Shown here: positions 21,555 to 34,900 of the stretch, in pieces
Layout: every line of letters begins with the position of its first letter
How positions within the stretch are numbered: position 1 is the stretch's first letter
DNA from: Rotaria socialis
Lineage: Eukaryota; Rotifera; Eurotatoria; Philodinida; Philodinidae
NCBI GenBank assembly: GCA_905331475.1
Contig: CAJNYU010001458.1
Span: forward strand, 1-64,000
Direction: 5' to 3'
DNA length: 64,000 nucleotides
Notes under the pieces: generated by a model
Seen by the model: the letters and a program-made list of their open reading frames with translations, nothing else
Database searches by the model: none
What the model was told of the DNA's origin: nothing
Position numbers and translations under genes: made by a program

Positions 21555-23698
21555 CAGCATATATTACAAAAGTAAGATGAAGTGAAAGAAAGCTTAATGA
21601 TTAACATTAGAAGGAAGAATATTTACTAAACTTCTTGATACTTTCCATAATTAATTTTATGAATACTAATAAGAGCTTAACTATCGGCTGATCAGAAAAT
21701 TCAGATTGTTCATGGTGTTTTTGGTAATATTATGTGAGAAATGAAGAGAAAAGAAAACAAAGCTCTTTTTGAAATAGGTTACGGCAATTAAACACGCTGA
21801 CTTATAACAGACAGTTTTATGATTTCTTTTTTTTTGTTTTTATAGATCGATGCGGTAAAGGAAGAGAGATCATTTCCTTTTTGTTTTATTATAAGTAATG
21901 TGGATATCGAACGGTGCGAAAAACGGTTATTGCCATCGATTGATAGACTAGTCGCACCTAACGTGATTGGTGTTGAAAATCGTTTGAAAACAAGAACGAA
22001 TCGGAAAAGGCAGAGAGAGAGAGAGAGAGAGCGGGAGAAAGAAAAAGATATCGCTTCATTTCAGTACAATCATCATTATTTATTTCAGCATACAACACAT
22101 ACAAACAATTGAAATCATAACATTATCATCTTACTCCAGGCTATAAGCATAATGGGTATTTACAAGCACAATCATCAAAATAAAAATGATTTTTCATTCT
22201 CGATCGATCATGGTATCATCGACGATAGTAAGTTTCTTGTTTTCTTACTTGACCTCATGCGTAGTTGTGTCTTAAAAATAGTACATATAGTAGTATAGAA
22301 CAAATCGAAACAAGGTACTATTATGGGAAGTCTCAAGCAGATGTGTGGGCGTATTATATGAGACTTAGTCGGCAGTATGAATGTTCTCTAATAATAGACA
22401 CTAATCGAAGAACTTCAAACTCAGTTATCACATCGCGCAATATGTATATAAAATAAGACCTAGTAGAAAGACAATATTTATATGTAGTTTATTTATTCTA
22501 TAACGATCAATTTGGAGTACAAAAAATAAAAGAGATGATCCTTTATCTTTCTATCAAATTGTCTTTTTCCATCTATGACAATGGTCGATCGAATCGTTAG
22601 CGGTCTAGTAGAAGATGTGAATGGTTACACATATGTGATAAAGAGGGATTGAAGTCGGTTGCATTCAAATCTTTATTTCGTAGAAATAGAAAAAAGAAGT
22701 CCAGTCAAAAATTCTATCCTTTCATTTGTGAGCCATGTAAAAAGCAATCCGACTTTCAGAGCGAATAGACAACGAATTATCTACTTTGATCTTTTGATAA
22801 AAACCAATGCCAATAAATAAATGGCATATAAAATTAATCCAAATAGAAAGACGAGCGAACAACTCTTGTTGGCTGTGATTGATCGAATCGATTTCAACAC
22901 AAATAAACACCTTTAATGAGCATTTAGAATTGTATTTAATAAGTAAAAAAACGATTTGTTTAAATCGATTGAAAACGTGTGATTATCTATCATTGATTAA
23001 CGACATACTAGTTTTGTGACTGGCGGCCATGGGATGATGGTCATTTTAATGTGTATATTTATTGACCCTTGAAAATGTAAAAATGGATATATATGAACAT
23101 CGCGTGTGTTCAATATTTTTGCACGCGTCTATTTTTGTAGCTATAGAAAGAGACACACACACACACCAACGTTTGTCAATAAGGGCGGAGCAGTTATTGT
23201 TGTGTTCGGCCAATTAGTCGTATCCGATCGAATGTTTTCATTTAGGAAAAAAGAAACAAAATAATCAACGACATTTATGTCCGACTTAGTATTACTTTTT
23301 TGGTAGTAAATTGTCTCATCTGAATTGTTCATGCAAAGTCTGTCTTATCTGTTTACATTCGTCCGGTTTTAACGGGAAAGAGAAGTAAACTGTTAATTAT
23401 ACTTTTCATTGTTCACACCTCACGTTCATCCTATATTTAATGATATTAGCAATTATTTGCTTTGTTTGTCGTCTCATCAACTTGATCATTTATAAGAGAA
23501 ATGTTGTCCAGTCGTTGTTGATCGTTTTATTTATATTTAACCAATCGAATTTCTTTTGCTCGCTTACAATCATTGATAGAACGAATAATCGCCAAGAGAA
23601 GAGAGGGGAAGAGAGAGAGAGAGAGAGAGTAAGGAGAAAAAAGACGAAGAGAAAAACAAGATTTGTCTGCAATTGCTAATCGAATATTTCATTTAATA
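21555..23698. promoter_or_regulatory. Long non-coding upstream region of the homeobox gene
   Basis: About 2.1 kb without a supported gene. It carries GA microsatellites at 22012-22032 and 23609-23630 and a CA tract at 23153-23166. With the CT tract at 21095-21118, these purine/pyrimidine tracts cluster upstream of the even-skipped start. Assignment as a regulatory region is inference from position and from the unusual length of the gap in an otherwise compact genome. No enhancer element is identified. Confidence 0.4.
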
Positions 23699-24567
23699 AT
23701 GTTAGGTAGTAGTAATCCGTCGGCATATCTATTAGCAAGTAGTTCGAGAATGTTTCACGATGAAATATTTTCTGATGATAATGGTAAGAAGAAAAATTTT
23801 TTTTTAAGTGAATTAATTACTTTTTTCTACAGATGATTCCAACAATTTGAATAGTACTTCAATGAATAATTCTCTTAATAATAACAATAATAATAATAAT
23901 AATAATAATAATTCGAATCTTAACGATGATAATATTCGTCGATATCGAACAGCATTTTCACGTGAACAATTAGCAAGACTTGAAAAAGAATTTCTTCGCG
24001 AAAATTATGTTAGCCGACCAAGACGTTGTGAATTAGCAGCTGAATTACAATTACCAGAATCGACGATTAAAGTAAGAAGACGATAAAAGAATCCGAAATA
24101 CTGATCGAATTCTCTATTAGGTTTGGTTTCAAAATCGACGAATGAAAGATAAACGACAAAAATTAGCATTTGCTTGGCCGGGTTATCCCGGAGATCCATT
24201 TTCTTATTTTTCCTATATGTATGCAGCAGCAGCTTCAGGTTATGTTCCACCATCGCCGGCACAACCGACAAGCAATCCACTGATACCGCCGATGAATCCA
24301 GTAACAGCGGCTGCTGTACGATTAGCTGCAGCCCGAGTTCGATCGACTCCTCCATCTCAAATATTGAATGGTTCAACTGATACAACAACTTCATGTTCAT
24401 CAGCATCATCACCAACATCGTCTAGTTCATCGCCTAAACAAAACCATCAACAATATTCACCTTCGAAACCATCGATTAATTTTGCTTTGCCAGCTATGGG
24501 CTTAGGATCGTTTCGATCGAATGCAGTGAATCAACAATCATCATCAACAACAACAACAAGCACGTGA
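23699..24567 (+). CDS. eve: Even-skipped/Evx homeobox transcription factor
   Basis: Three exons: 23699-23783, 23833-24071 and 24121-24567. They sum to 771 bp, giving 256 residues. This is a nuclear DNA-binding regulator of segmentation or neural patterning in animals. The homeodomain starts [19 protein letters not shown] and includes [14 protein letters not shown], diagnostic of Eve/Evx. Recognition helix 3 is [15 protein letters not shown] with Gln50 and Asn51. The second intron splits the homeodomain at TIK|VWFQ, a position shared by many homeobox genes. A polyasparagine run (an AAT tract near 23877-23915) precedes the homeodomain. After it come LAFAWPG, an alanine-rich segment and a serine/threonine-rich tail. 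The long 5' non-coding region is consistent with developmental control. Confidence 0.95.
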
Positions 24568-25480
24568 AAGAAACAATATCTTCAATTATCTTAATTTAAT
24601 TCTTAACGCACGTTCTAGTCGAACAATGATTCTTCTACTGCTTAATACGATGGACTCTGTATAAAATATTGATTTCTTCTGTTTGTTTTCGTCTTGTGTT
24701 TTTCTTTCAATTATTACAAAATAAAATATTATGAACAAATTCATTTCCCGGTCTTTTCCAGAAGATCTCAAGGAAAATTAAGTTGAACTTAAACCAAGTT
24801 TTCTTTTTTCTCTTTTGTCAAAGTCAAAAATCATAACTGAATTTATTTGATCTTCAAAACATTTTTAAGCATAGATTTTTTTAATACTAATTTTTACTGT
24901 CCTATCATTATCAATGATATATAAAACGATTAAAAGCGCGTCGGCTTCGTTGATCGCATCATCATGTCATTTATCTATCTAATATAAAATTCATCAATTT
25001 TTCTTCTTCTTCTTCTTCTCCTATGCATCATTAGTCGATTGCTTGTTAATAACCATGCTCATTCTTTTCTCATGTAATAATCAATAAACTTTATGTATTT
25101 CATATTTTCTTCATTGATCAATCATTCGAAAGGATGAAAGGGGATATTCATGTTCATCTTCTTATCAATCTCTTGTCTCAATCATTTCGCCTAAATCATT
25201 TCGTATAAGACGAGTGCAAGAGAGACAAAATAGAGGTGCGAATCGATAACAGCCTAGGTCGTAAAAAAAACAACAAGAGCCAATTTCTCTTTGATGTATA
25301 CTTCAAAAAACAACAAGAAGAGAAAAGAGGTCGACAAGTGAAAATTTATGATGTGTCTTTTGTTTTCTTTTGTAAGAATTTAAATTATTTCATAATTCGT
25401 TTTATTTTTGTTTTTTCATTTGAAATAATAATAATAAAAAAAAACAATAAGACGAACGACGGCAATTAGCTTTGCTCTGA
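24568..25480. other. Convergent intergenic region between eve and SRP9
   Basis: AT-rich. Presumably 3' UTR sequence of both genes; a CTTCTT microsatellite lies at 25001-25019. No gene was seen. Confidence 0.5.
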
Positions 25481-25708
25481 TTATGCTTCTTTGGATGCCA
25501 TATGTCGTAGAAGACTTGACATAAATTTTTCAGCTTTCTTCAAATCTTGTGCATATTTGGTTTTATATTGAAGACAGGTACGATTGTCAGTTAGACGAAG
25601 TATAAGTTTCTCATTTCGATATTTCAAACACAGGCGACAAGCCATTGGATCATTAAGATATAATCGTTCAGCTTGTTTAGCAAATTCGTCCCATGATTGT
25701 ATAAACAT
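25481..25708 (-). CDS. SRP9: Signal recognition particle 9 kDa protein
   Basis: Single exon of 75 residues. SRP9 pairs with SRP14 to bind the Alu domain of SRP RNA and mediate elongation arrest during cotranslational targeting. The sequence follows the family end to end: SWDEFAKQAERLYLNDPM, then RLCLKYRNEKLILRLTDN, then TCLQYKTKYAQDLKKAEKF. It closes SLLRHMASKEA, matching the human protein (86 residues) in order and spacing. I chose the ATG at 25708 because the AG acceptor TCTCTTCAG lies immediately upstream, so the upstream in-frame MCISLQ is probably intronic or leader. Tropomyosin ends about 330 bp upstream on the same strand. Confidence 0.93.
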   Translation of the reverse strand: MFIQSWDEFAKQAERLYLNDPMACRLCLKYRNEKLILRLTDNRTCLQYKTKYAQDLKKAEKFMSSLLRHMASKEA

Positions 25709-26034
25709 CTGAAGAGATATACACATGATTTACGTTTACTGTTACCTATAGACACACACACACACAGAAATATGCTCTTATTAGTATTTTTTTCTTTAGA
25801 AGATAATAGTAACTACGGGAAATAAAAATTCAAGAAAAACAATATCTGAAGTACAAGATAATAACGTGATTACTTTATTAAGAACAAAAAAAGCGAAATG
25901 ACACACACACACGCACACACAAAAAGAATATATTGACAATTGGTTGGCGAACATATATTGTCCGCTAATAATGATGCAAGAAGGAAAACAATGAATGTTT
26001 GGCGAACAGATGTGTGAGATAGCGTTGAGAATTC

Positions 26035-27708
26035 TTAAAGTAATTGTAAATCAGAAAAGCAGCGTTCCATTTCGCATTGTAAACCTTTACAACGCTCACG
26101 TTCAGTTTGTAGTTCTTCTAAAATAGTCAAAAATAAATATTTTAAATTTTTCTCCGAAATAAAACCAATTCAAAAATTAATGCTTCAAAGCAGAATTCTC
26201 AAAAGCAGACTGACTTGTTTCTAATATGAGCGACTATCACCGGAAAACCTAATAACAGAAATTCCATAGTCAAAGTCGATTGGGAAATATTCACGCTCTT
26301 TCAGCCACTTGAATAGTTGCCAAAACGACGTGTCAGTTGGTCTTAATCGATAGTCCTTGTTTTCTGAAGGTTACATCACAATAGAATTTTCTCCTGTCAG
26401 ACATATCATTTTTATAAAATAAAGCAACTATACTATTCTACATGCGTAAGCTTCATTGAAAATAAGCCTATATATATATAAGATGCCAAAAATAAAAATA
26501 AAATGCAAACCTTCAAGTAAATCCACTTCACGCTGTAGTCGTTGCACTTGTTTAGTAGAATATTCAGCACGAGTTTCAGCCTATAGACATGCAACACAGC
26601 AATAGAAATCATGCAAATCAAGCAAAAAAAAATAACAATCAAATTTCATTCTCTGATGCTTAAGGAATACCTGTAAGAATTCCTACTGATTTTTGTAGAT
26701 TAGTTCGTTCATCAAATACAAGATCTGATCGTCGTTCCGCCTAATTTTTTTTGATTTTATTCTCAACAAGAAGCTTTCAATAAAAAAAAATTATATACGT
26801 ACATCTTTTAAGTGTTGAGATAGACGACGAACTTGATCTTCGCAAGTTTGTTCTTTGTTTTGAGCCTATAAAAAAATGAATCATTAAATAAAATAAATTT
26901 TCTTTTTTTGGAACCTACATCATCAATACGAGCCAAAAATGATTTTAACTGATGATGAAGATTTTTCACTTCATGTTCTAAATCCACACATTTCCTAAAA
27001 CGAACATTGCTTTTAGTTGAAACAATAAATCTAAAAACAATATTTTTACATTTCTGATCTTTTAGCTCGATCTTCGGCTTTTTCAAGTTCGTTTTCTTGT
27101 ATTAAAAGTTTTCGTGCGACTTCATCATATTTTTTATCCGATTCTGTAGCAAGAGCACGTGCTTCTTTCAATTGTACTTCAAGAATTTCTGTACGATCGC
27201 TACCAAGATTTAATTGATTCTCCAACATTTTTCTTGTTCTAGAATAAAAATACGATTGTTTATATTATTTTAACAAAAAAAATAAAATAAAATTCACCGT
27301 TCTCGTTCATCAGCAGTGTGCGATGCTTCCTCGAGTTTATTTGCTGTTTGTATTAATCGTTCCTCTGTACGTTCGAGTTGTTCTTCAAATGAATGAAGTT
27401 TTCGTGTTAATTGACTAACTTCAGATTCAGCCTGCAATGCACAAAAACACATCAATCATTTTGTTTTTTGAAAAAAAAAGATTAAAACTAACGAGTTCAC
27501 GAGCATGTCGTTCTTTTTCAAAATCTTTTCGTGAACGTTCTAAATCATCTTTCACTAATTCAAGTTCATCTCGTAGTTGTTGCATTTTTTTTCGTAACGC
27601 ATCCGCTGCGGCATTATTTACAGATGAACGTTGTAATGTACCACCACCACCACCAGAATTCATATTTGCGTTCATTGGAGATGACGACGATGGTAGTAAA
27701 CTTGACAT
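26035..27708 (-). CDS. Tropomyosin with two mutually exclusive exons
   Basis: Coiled-coil actin-binding protein. Exons on the minus strand: 27493-27708, 27298-27431, 27050-27238, 26919-26994 and 26803-26865, then either 26671-26740 or 26511-26580, then 26035-26117. One choice gives 831 bp and 276 residues, near the usual 284. After a Ser/Gly-rich leader it is heptad coil throughout (RDELELVKDDLERSRKDFEK; EARALATESDKKYDEVARKL; LEKAEDRAKRSEMKCVDLE). The final exon, EELQTERERCKGLQCEMERC and on, has the 27-residue length of the tropomyosin C-terminus. The alternative exons encode AERRSDLVFDERTNLQKSVG... and AETRAEYSTKQVQRLQREVD.... Both are 70 bp with the same phase. Joining both in series would give an immediate TGA. 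The 393-bp intron before the last exon is the longest. Confidence 0.92.
26511..26580 (-). other. Alternative tropomyosin exon, version b
   Basis: A 70-bp exon with acceptor at 26581 and donor at 26510. It encodes the tropomyosin-like AETRAEYSTKQ heptads, equivalent to AETRAEFAERS in other animals. Same phase (0 in, 1 out) as the exon at 26671-26740. Confidence 0.88.
26671..26740 (-). other. Alternative tropomyosin exon, version a
   Basis: A 70-bp exon with acceptor at 26741 and donor at 26670. It encodes AERRSDLVFDERTNLQKS and on. It aligns without gaps to the version-b exon (AE-R at the start, LQ and V in register), so it is a diverged tandem exon duplicate. Confidence 0.85.
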
Positions 27709-29926
27709 AGTTTATTTATCAACGAACACGTCTTGACTATTGAATTCTATAATAATAATGCATCTGAAAAGTAGAATCATTATTGGCACAATATAAATAA
27801 ACAAATCCTATCTATTAACCAATAGTCCTTAGGACTTGTGGCGACCTCCCGAGAGTGCATATGTGTGATTGTGAAAAGCATGCGAAAATGTAATATAACG
27901 GGGAACAGTAAAGTGCACAAGTATCACTTCATTCTTCTTATGATCGAAGTGCTTTGGCAGAAGAAGAAGAAAGGAAAATGTAATAAGATTAGACCTCCAG
28001 GCTGAGATTGAAAACAGAAATCCGATCTGTACAGTTGCAAACTGAATTTTTATTTTACTCCAAACAGAACAATGCGCAAATAGAACAAGATTTAAACTTG
28101 CGAAGATTGAAAAATTCTTTATGTAATACATATGAAGATTTTAAGAAGCTTGTAAAGAGTATTTTAAATGGTAAATTTCTGAAAGGCAATAAATCAAATA
28201 CTTCTCTCGTACCGTTGAGCAATAGGAAAACTTAAAAGTGTCTAACTAATTTAATGACATAAGCATCGAAGACTTTTTAAATCTATAGAAAAAAAAAATT
28301 TACAATAGTTGATATTGAGTTAAAATATGAAATATATTTTAAAACAATCTTCGGCTCAAAGATGATGAAACGAATAATAATCATACGTACCAATCTTTTT
28401 CATAATTAAAAGAAGAAATTTTGAATGTTTTATTATGTATAGACAAAAATCGATCAGGAATTTTATTGAGCTATGTTGTCTCTTTGTAAAACAATTCTGA
28501 CTGAAATTCGGTTGCATAACGATAAATATGAAGGGTGGAAGAATTACAATATATAAAAATTTAATGAGCTTACGAACAATTTGCTCAATTCTTTACAAAT
28601 ATACATTGTCCATCTGAACATGAGAGAGAAAGGCAATGAAAAGAGAAAGAGTCAAATTGTATTTACTTTGGAATAATCATTATCATCATCATCATCATTA
28701 CTAACACCGCGCTGTCTCAGCGAAAGGAGAAAAGAAAAAATTGAACCCGAACGATCAAATTATAATCACTGTTAGGCCGACAAATCGAGGGGGCAGGCAA
28801 GCAACTGACTCTTTGTGTGCGTATCACTATCGCTTGTTTTTGGTCGTCGTCCTTCCGTTCGTTTTTTTTCTTCTTCTCCCTTTTTCTCTCTTGTATACCA
28901 GCTATGATTACTACGCAAGAGGTAAAAAAAAGGTTGTAACAGCACACATATAGATTAGCCCTTTTATAATCGATAGTAAAGAAAAAGAGGGGGGAAGAAA
29001 GACGATGTCGGTGTGAGTCAATGACCGGCCAATGGTGCTAGGCAAACGCCTTATATACATTCTTTACTTACAATTGACGATGGCGAGAGCTAAAATAATA
29101 GACAACCTATAAGCAACAAACTGAGCACATACAAGCCAACTGACTACTCAAGCTCGTAGGCTCACAAACTTGCAATCATAATACACATATTCAGAACAAA
29201 AGAGAACGCGACAACAAGAGAAAAGTTACATGTATATTTGAATTGCGCATTCGTATTCGGCACTATCATATTGAAGTGTTCAATGTTAAAAACATTGTTA
29301 TTATTACTTTATCAATCTTTCACTAAAAAAAAACCGAATTTCTATTCATCATTTATCCTAATATGACATTTGATGATGATAATGGCAGCCTAGGAACGAA
29401 TAAAAGTTCTCAATTCCAGTCGATTCGAATGCAATAAACTAATTGAGACGATAAAACATATATATATATCATGTCGAGAAGGAGACAGACTTATTTGCCG
29501 AGCGATGATCATTTGCATAAATATTTCTATTGTATACTCAATCGAATAAAGAGAAGAAGCCAAACAAGTTCACCTGTTCTGTTGAGGTCACATGAAAGAA
29601 ATTTAAGACACTCGTCTTACAGTACTGTCTGCGTTAGTAGAAGAGATGGAGAAGAAAAAAAAGAATATGATATATTTGAAGTTTCAACAAGACTTAAAAA
29701 TGAATATGAGAAGAAAACTTTGCGTCGAGATCTATCGATCATGTTTAGTCTTTTGCCTTTTAATTGAAGGTCAAATGAAAAATATTCTTTATCATTGAGA
29801 AAGAAAGAGAAAAAGATAACTATTCATGGTTGCTTGAAACCCGATAAAAGGAAAACCCTACAAAAATGATTCGAAAACTGTCGGCAATTCAAATCGATTT
29901 CGATCGTCGTTATCGCCAACACCAAG
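27709..29926. other. Divergent intergenic region (tropomyosin / protease)
   Basis: About 2.2 kb between two divergently transcribed genes, presumably holding both promoters. An ATC microsatellite lies at 28678-28697. No supported ORF or RNA gene was seen. Confidence 0.45.
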
Positions 29927-31799
29927 ATGATTTTTCTATCGTCCGGTGGTAAGATCATCGAGTTTAAGAGCTTTTATTTCGGTTTATTATTTGAACATAT
30001 CGTAGGAAACGGTTTTATGTTCATAATATTCATTCTAATGAGTGTCATTCAAAATGTGAGTCTCTACGATTGTCCGTTGCTACGAAGTTATAACGATAAC
30101 GCTGGCTTTCTGATTGTCAATAAAACTATTACAGTGTCTGGTGAATTACCTATCAATTGTCAATGGTTGATTGTGGGTTTTTCTCATCAGGTTATTTGTG
30201 AGAAATGTTTTTTAAATAAACTAACCTTGATTGTATAGAGCATTAACATAGAATTCGATTATTTGTTTATTCCGATATCGGATCAAGAATATTTGCATAC
30301 AGGCTGCCGTCGCGGATCTATTGGCTTATGGACAGTTGGGTTAAAACATGAAAAACTGGAAATCTGTGGTGATCGTCATAGTGTCCGTGTTGCAGGCATC
30401 GGGCAAATGCTAATGATTGAACTTCGTATTGTTGATCCGAAACTTGAAGTATCTTTTCGTATGAATTATCAATTGTTTGACGTTCCACGTGAGTTGTTAT
30501 TTGTTTATTTGAATTTTGAAAGACGTTTTTATTTTGTTGTTAGAAATATCGAGTACTCCGCCTGCACTAGTAGAAACAACTACATTTCCATTCGAAAAAC
30601 ACATCAATAATCCAGATTGGTTATATTCAGAATGTGGCTTGACATGGACTGTTAATAATCGATATTATAATGAAATTTCTAGCCGTATTGTTGGCGGACG
30701 ACAAGCATTAGCACATAGTCATCCGTGGCAAGCTCTTCTGTATAATCGTGGGCAGTTTTGTGGCGGTAAGCATTTTTTCCTTTGAATATTATAACTGTTT
30801 TCTTTCAATATCTTAGCCAGTGTTCTCAATAGAAATTGGATAATCACAGCGGCACATTGTGTCAATGGGTATACATATAAATAATTATATTTCATACAAC
30901 GGAATGATTGTGAATTTCTGTTTTTTTTCTTTAACATAGAACGAAATCAAAACATTTATTAGTAGAATTCGGTATACATGACCGATACCGGATAGAACCT
31001 TCGCGAGTTGCTCGAACAATCAAAAAAGTGGTAGTGGTAGGTATTTGAATTTTTTCCAGCTAATAAAACACACTGTTCCGCATTCATTCGGGGATTCAGA
31101 TAGGAGCATTGGTACCGATCTGTGTTAGTTCAAAAGACTTTCATTATATGATCCATACGAACACTATAGCGATGCTTTCGATTATGATAAACTATACGTT
31201 CTTGTCTCTCTTAAATAGTATCCTGCATATAGTGGGAAATCAACGAGATGGATGCATGATATTGCTCTACTTCAATTATATGAACCCCTTGCATTCAATC
31301 CATTTATTCGACCTATATGTCTATCGGCTGCACAAGACACTGTTAAACAGAGTGAACGAACAATTATTACCGGTTGGGGTTCAACTCAAGGTAAAGTTCA
31401 AAGATTTCTAAAATAAAAAGAATTCAATATTGCATGACATCAGGTACGGGAAATTTTCGATATCTACATGAAGTTCAAGTACCGATTCAATCCAATGATC
31501 AATGTGCACTGCAAGGAATTCGTCGAGAAACAACCTTGTGTGCTGGTTTATGTGAAAATTCTACGTGCGATTCTTGTCAAGTAAATTTCAAAGATTTTAT
31601 ATTTAGAATGAAAATAATAGTGTCTTATCAATAGGGTGATTCAGGTGGTCCAATGGCTCTGTTGCGTAATGGTCGATGGCATTTAGTTGGTCTAATTTCA
31701 TGGGGGTTTAGTTGTGCTGGTCTTGGTGTTTATACGAAAGTTTCTTACTATTCAGAATGGATTCTACAAACAATACATGACTCAAGTTCATGGATGTGA
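29927..31799 (+). CDS. Secreted trypsin-like serine protease with CUB-like N-terminal domain
   Basis: Nine exons: 29927-29948, 30006-30190, 30239-30488, 30544-30765, 30817-30868, 30940-31036, 31219-31390, 31444-31580 and 31635-31799. They sum to 1302 bp, giving 433 residues. The N-terminus contains a hydrophobic signal ([17 protein letters not shown]). A CUB-like region follows, with paired Cys and [11 protein letters not shown], ending near residue 150. The protease begins at the activation site SSR|IVGG. It has the catalytic His (ITAAHC), Asp (MHDIALLQL) and Ser (DSCQGDSGGP). Asp six residues before the Ser predicts cleavage after Arg or Lys. All triad residues are intact, so it is predicted active. 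The poly(A) signal AATAAA is at 31842. It is convergent with the two-pore channel gene. Confidence 0.92.
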
Positions 31800-31960
31800 G
31801 ATAGGCGTTATATGAATGTATATATGTATTTAATCAAATCAAATAAATATTTATCAGATTAATTTGGAAAAATATTTAGACCGAAAGCAAAAAATCTTTA
31901 AATTTTTATAATTATTACAAAACTCATTAAAAAATTAATTAGAAAAAAAACAGCTTTCGC

Positions 31961-34900
31961 TCAAGCAACAGTGACTCCTTCACCTAATTTTTCACTAAAA
32001 TCAATATACGGATGTGCATTCAGCTGTTGTATTATCACTTCAGGTGGTGGCTCATTTATCTGAGATCTAAAAATTAAAATCAAAGAATTCATATTTTGAA
32101 TGTAGAGTAGAATCAACTACTTCCTAATTTGTTACGTACCGGTAAATATCAAACATATTCGATACAATTAGTTCTTCGTGGTCAGCAGCTCGTTTCTTTT
32201 TAGCATCATGAATCTAAAATCAATGCAAAGCAACAATCCAAATAGAATACATCGAAGAAAACACGTACATCACCACTCAGCGCAAGACAGATATTTAGTC
32301 CGATTGTTGTTACAAATAAATACCAAAAAATAAAATATAATTCGCTCCATCTATTTTCAATAAAACCTCATATGAGACGAAAACGAAGAAGAAAAATATA
32401 TTTACCTTGTGTTTGTTGCAGACCGAAAACCAGTGACAAACACATGCCATTGATTTACAATCATTATATTATAGAGTGTAACAATGGAGGACTAAAAACA
32501 AGTCATAATCAAAGTTTTACAAAAAAAAACGATGATCTGTAGATGACGAGATTTTTATATTTTAGTCGTTGCTTCAACGAAATATAAATAATTAAATCTA
32601 GAGAAAATTTGAATCGCACCATTTTGTGACTCAACAAACTCATTTAGATTTACCGAAACTAGATTATATTTTCAACTTACAAAAAAGTCATCAAAACCGT
32701 TTGGCCAATATTCAAGTTGTTCATACGTTCCACAAATCCTGGAATAAAAACGAATTTCGTCCCGAAAATCAACACTAATCATCTATTTACATTGCATCAG
32801 TATTGTTTTGACGCATATAAAGATTGTCAACAGCACCTCGAAATAGTTCCATGCCAAGAATTGAATAAGCATAATAAAAGCTCTAGAAAAATGTACACGT
32901 AGATCAAATTTATTTGAATCAGGTAGAGAATTCCATCGCAATTAGGGGTGTAAGCCGACGCCTCGGTTGGCGGCGGTGGCTCGAAAATTAAAAATTTTCC
33001 GCTAAAAATCGCCGACGGCTTACACCTCCAATCGCAATAAGTTTTGTTCTCACGCAAAAAACCGCACACTTACAAATAGAACTCCGAAAAACGCACCACC
33101 ATTTCGAATTTCATCAATAACAGTACCGACGACAATGCGTATATTTTTCGATGCTGGTAAAAATCGAACTAATCGATAAATAAATAACATATTGCATGTT
33201 TTTATTGCTTCCCATAATGTTAAAAATGGAATCTGCTTTTGTGTCAAATCCAGGTCCCTAAAGAAAATTATATATGATGAAGAAAATTATATATAATGAA
33301 GAAAATGCTTCAAAAAAGGACTTCCTTCTCACTTTAAAGGAACAATAGGAGAACCGTGAAGTCCCATATGTATTATTTGTAAAACCTATTAATCATTAAA
33401 TTAAAATTATAAACCAGAAATGTTTTCTCGTTACTTTACCAAACATGCAACAGCGATAGTTCCTTCTAAAATGTGAGCTGTTGATGCGCGAAAATATTTA
33501 TCTGCACCAAACGACCATGCTTTCATAATGATTTCAAAGACAAAATAAATCATCAGACTGAAATTAGTGAACGCTACAGGTAATGTATGATTGACCAAAT
33601 TTTTGTATTCGGAATGTAAATGACGATTACTGACTTCAATCTATTAGAAATAAAATGAAATCTACCGTACAAAAGCCAAAGCGTCAATACTAACAGTAGT
33701 AAATATAACAGTTAGAAGAGCAAATAGAGTACCAATGCTATCGAAGATCCTCGAACGCCCAACAGCTTTGCATCGGTCGATTAAATTTTCACCTAATGTT
33801 TCAAATTCAATTTCCTTAAATAAATGATTATTTCTCTCTCTTTTCATTTTGCTTGTCTTATCTTGTCTTACCATTACTAACTTAGGATTTAAATCTAAAA
33901 GCAGCATTATCTGCGAATATTGATCAAAATCAATTGTATCTGTTTCAAATTTTAATTCAGATAATCTCTGCAAGTTAAAATAGACACACAATCACACTAT
34001 GTCCAGTAACGAGTTATTCGCTTACTTGATTGATTCGATCGGAATGCCATTTACCCATGGATGCTGCATTGACAACGATTTGAACAATTGATATAGGCAC
34101 TGTATCACTATAATCAACCGAAAATTCAACGATATTAAGTACGAAAAGAAAACCGAATAGAACACCTAATCTCATTCGATGCTTGATTAAATATGCGTTT
34201 TTTCAAAGCTTCAAACGAAGCTTTGACAGCAACACGTCGTCGCAATTGCGAATTAATAATTGAATTCAGAAAATATCCCCGAAAAGCTCGATAAACAACA
34301 GCAGTTATTAAATTTTGTATCCAATAAATGCCTGAATTAAATAGACAAATAAAATAAATTCAATTGTTTATTATCAATTGTCATACATGTTACCAATGAT
34401 AACAAAAACGAGAAAGAATAAAACATTCAGTCGATTATCGGAATAAGCTATTCACATAAATTGAACAAGATTGTTTCGAATAGAGCGAAAGCAAAATGAG
34501 CCCTACCTGGCATCATTACATCCGGATTGTTAGCGGTGGAATAGAGTACCAGTAATTGAAACACGGAATCATGCAAATTGGAAAAATAAGTACTGCCTTG
34601 ACTATCCTTTTGTGTCTGAACAAGACCAAAGACAAATATTTTTTCCGAAGCGATATTTATAGAAATTTACCTCTGATCGCGGAAAGAGAAACATCGCCAT
34701 AATAGCGAAGAAAAGAATATGAGCAAGTGCCATTGCAACACAACTACAAAGAACAGTATTATCAGGATTTTATTTTTGTACAATTTCGCTTACGCTATAA
34801 TCGTTACTAAATCTTTCTGTACAGCTTTTAAAGCTTTCTTCATTAATTGAGATGATTCAACCATAAATAATGGACGAAAAATACGCCGAAGACGAATCTA

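Noticed and set aside
24174..24380. 68-codon ORF in another frame of the homeobox gene's last exon
   Set aside because: Shadow of the eve reading frame.
27437..27736. 99-codon plus ORF opposite tropomyosin exons 1-2
   Set aside because: Antisense to a clear coiled-coil exon.
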